From contig CALIQO010000553.1 of NCBI GenBank assembly GCA_938044055.1, positions 1 through 7,238 of the forward strand: DNA of 7,238 nucleotides. The letters are read 5' to 3'. The position numbers and the translations under genes are program-made. The notes under the pieces were generated by a model. That model searched no databases. It had not been told where the DNA came from and saw only the letters and a list, made by a program, of their open reading frames with translations. The DNA is from an uncultured Saprospiraceae bacterium (GTDB taxonomy: Bacteria > Bacteroidota > Bacteroidia > Chitinophagales > Saprospiraceae). Below, piece by piece: positions 6,367 through 7,238 of this stretch (its first letter is position 1; each line of letters begins with the position of its first letter).

Positions 6367-7238
6367 GTAAGCTTCCCCTCATAGTAGACGGCCACCTTGA
6401 TCTCAGTATGAATGCGATGGAGTGGAATCGCGATTTAACGCAACCATTAAACGAAATCAGAAAAAGAGAATCCTTACTTACAGACAAGCCAGATAGAGGG
6501 AATAATACAGTATGTTTTCCAGAGATGAGATCAAGTAATATCGGATTATGTATTGCCACGCTTATCGCTCGATATGCTAAACCGACGCATCCTCTAGGTG
6601 GATGGAATTCTCCTGAACAAGCCTGGGCGATGACACAAGCACAGCTTAGTTGGTACCGCGAAATGGAACGAAAAAATCATCTATCCCAGATCAGAAGTCT
6701 CTCTGATTTAGAAAACCATCTAGAGGATTGGGCTTCAGATGTTGATCAGAATCCGATCGGATACATCCTCAGTCTTGAAGGGGCAGATTCTATAATCTCT
6801 ATGGATCACTTACATACCATGTATGATGAAGGACTCCGAGCCATCGGACCTGCTCATTACGGACCAGGTACATATGCCTATGGTACAGATAGTGACGGTA
6901 CTATAGGCGATAAAGGAAAAATACTGCTTCGAACCATGGATGAACTAGATATGGTACTCGATGTAACCCACCTCAGCGATACCAGTTTCTGGGAAGCCAT
7001 AGATGTCTTCCGTGGACCAATCTGGGCAAGTCATAACAATTGTCGTAAGCTTGTAAACCACAACAGGCAATTTACGGATGAGCAGATCAGAATTATTGTT
7101 GAAAGAAACGGAGTGATAGGTGTAGCTCTGGATGCGTGGATGATTGTTCCAGAATGGCAAAGAGGAGTCTCCCACCCTCAGCATACACCGGTAACCTTAT
7201 CGCATGTCATCGATCATCTAGATCACATATGTCAGATT
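6363..7238 (+). CDS. M19 membrane-dipeptidase family protein, N-terminal part (3' end outside window)
   Basis: The frame opens at the ATG overlapping the previous stop (ATGA, 6363-6366) and stays open for 292 codons to the window end; about 60-100 residues are probably missing. It belongs to peptidase family M19 (renal dipeptidase type), binuclear zinc enzymes of the amidohydrolase fold. They cleave L-Xaa-L/D-Xaa dipeptides, tolerate D-residues at the C-terminal side, and in bacteria include N-acyl-D-amino-acid and L-Arg-D-Asp hydrolases. Metal ligands seen: HLD (H11, D13), bridging Glu139 in SLEGAD, His203 in DVTHLSD and His224 in ASHNN; Arg235 in NHNRQFTDEQ and Asp288 in DHLDHI match further conserved active-site positions of human DPEP1 (alignment by eye). 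The region where DPEP1 has LTHSCNTPW reads AIGPAHYGPGTYAYGTD here, a different substrate loop. No signal peptide or lipobox precedes the first metal motif, so it is probably cytosolic despite the family name. Context points to substrates that release a D-hydroxy amino acid. Confidence 0.9.
   Translation, partial: MSKLPLIVDGHLDLSMNAMEWNRDLTQPLNEIRKRESLLTDKPDRGNNTVCFPEMRSSNIGLCIATLIARYAKPTHPLGGWNSPEQAWAMTQAQLSWYREMERKNHLSQIRSLSDLENHLEDWASDVDQNPIGYILSLEGADSIISMDHLHTMYDEGLRAIGPAHYGPGTYAYGTDSDGTIGDKGKILLRTMDELDMVLDVTHLSDTSFWEAIDVFRGPIWASHNNCRKLVNHNRQFTDEQIRIIVERNGVIGVALDAWMIVPEWQRGVSHPQHTPVTLSHVIDHLDHICQI

Noticed and set aside
6945..7184. Minus-strand open frame opposite the dipeptidase
   Set aside because: The + strand frame there carries the M19 metal ligands; the minus frame has no family features.
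1..7238. Mobile element, CRISPR array, tRNA/rRNA or defence system
   Set aside because: No transposase or integrase, terminal inverted repeats, spaced direct repeats, cloverleaf, or nuclease/toxin gene was seen; the genes look like ordinary chromosomal housekeeping and catabolic genes.

Overview
The window looks like a chromosomal segment from a member of the Bacteroidota, probably a marine or environmental lineage. The evidence is AT-rich DNA, start codons preceded by A/T-rich sequence with almost no Shine-Dalgarno sites, a ClpB whose second ATPase domain has the Bacteroidota-like wording DNKGRVANFKNT, and short hairpin terminators with T-runs. The phylum call is an inference and genus cannot be given. 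All six sizeable genes read on the + strand.

Layout. (1) 1-939: the C-terminal part of the disaggregase ClpB, cut by the window start, with an unusual charged Lys/Glu tail, closed by a clear intrinsic terminator at 969-1003. (2) 1036-1434: a four-helix DoxX-family membrane protein. (3) 1435-1788: a 354-base AT-rich gap holding two consensus DnaA-box 9-mers around an almost pure A/T stretch, an 8-bp inverted repeat, and a possible Bacteroidota promoter. (4) 1789-3207: a 472-residue TPR protein of unknown specific role, followed by a terminator at 3253-3283. (5) 3445-7238: a compact four-gene unit: a GntP-family permease, a RidA/YjgF-family protein, a fold-III PLP enzyme of the D-threonine aldolase/D-serine dehydratase family, and an M19 (renal-dipeptidase type) dipeptidase that runs off the window end.

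The most informative part is the last unit. The RidA-family, PLP and dipeptidase genes are joined by two ATGA stop/start overlaps, so they are almost certainly co-transcribed and perhaps translationally coupled. A chemical logic links them. M19 enzymes cleave dipeptides or N-acyl compounds that often carry a C-terminal D-residue. The PLP enzyme would dehydrate or cleave a D-3-hydroxy amino acid. Dehydration gives a reactive enamine/imine, and RidA-family proteins hydrolyse such species. The GntP-type permease would import a substrate. I read the unit as a D-hydroxy-amino-acid (D-serine/D-threonine-like) scavenging or detoxification operon. Each family assignment is firm; the pathway and exact substrates are inference. 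No regulator, mobile element, CRISPR array, tRNA or rRNA was seen.
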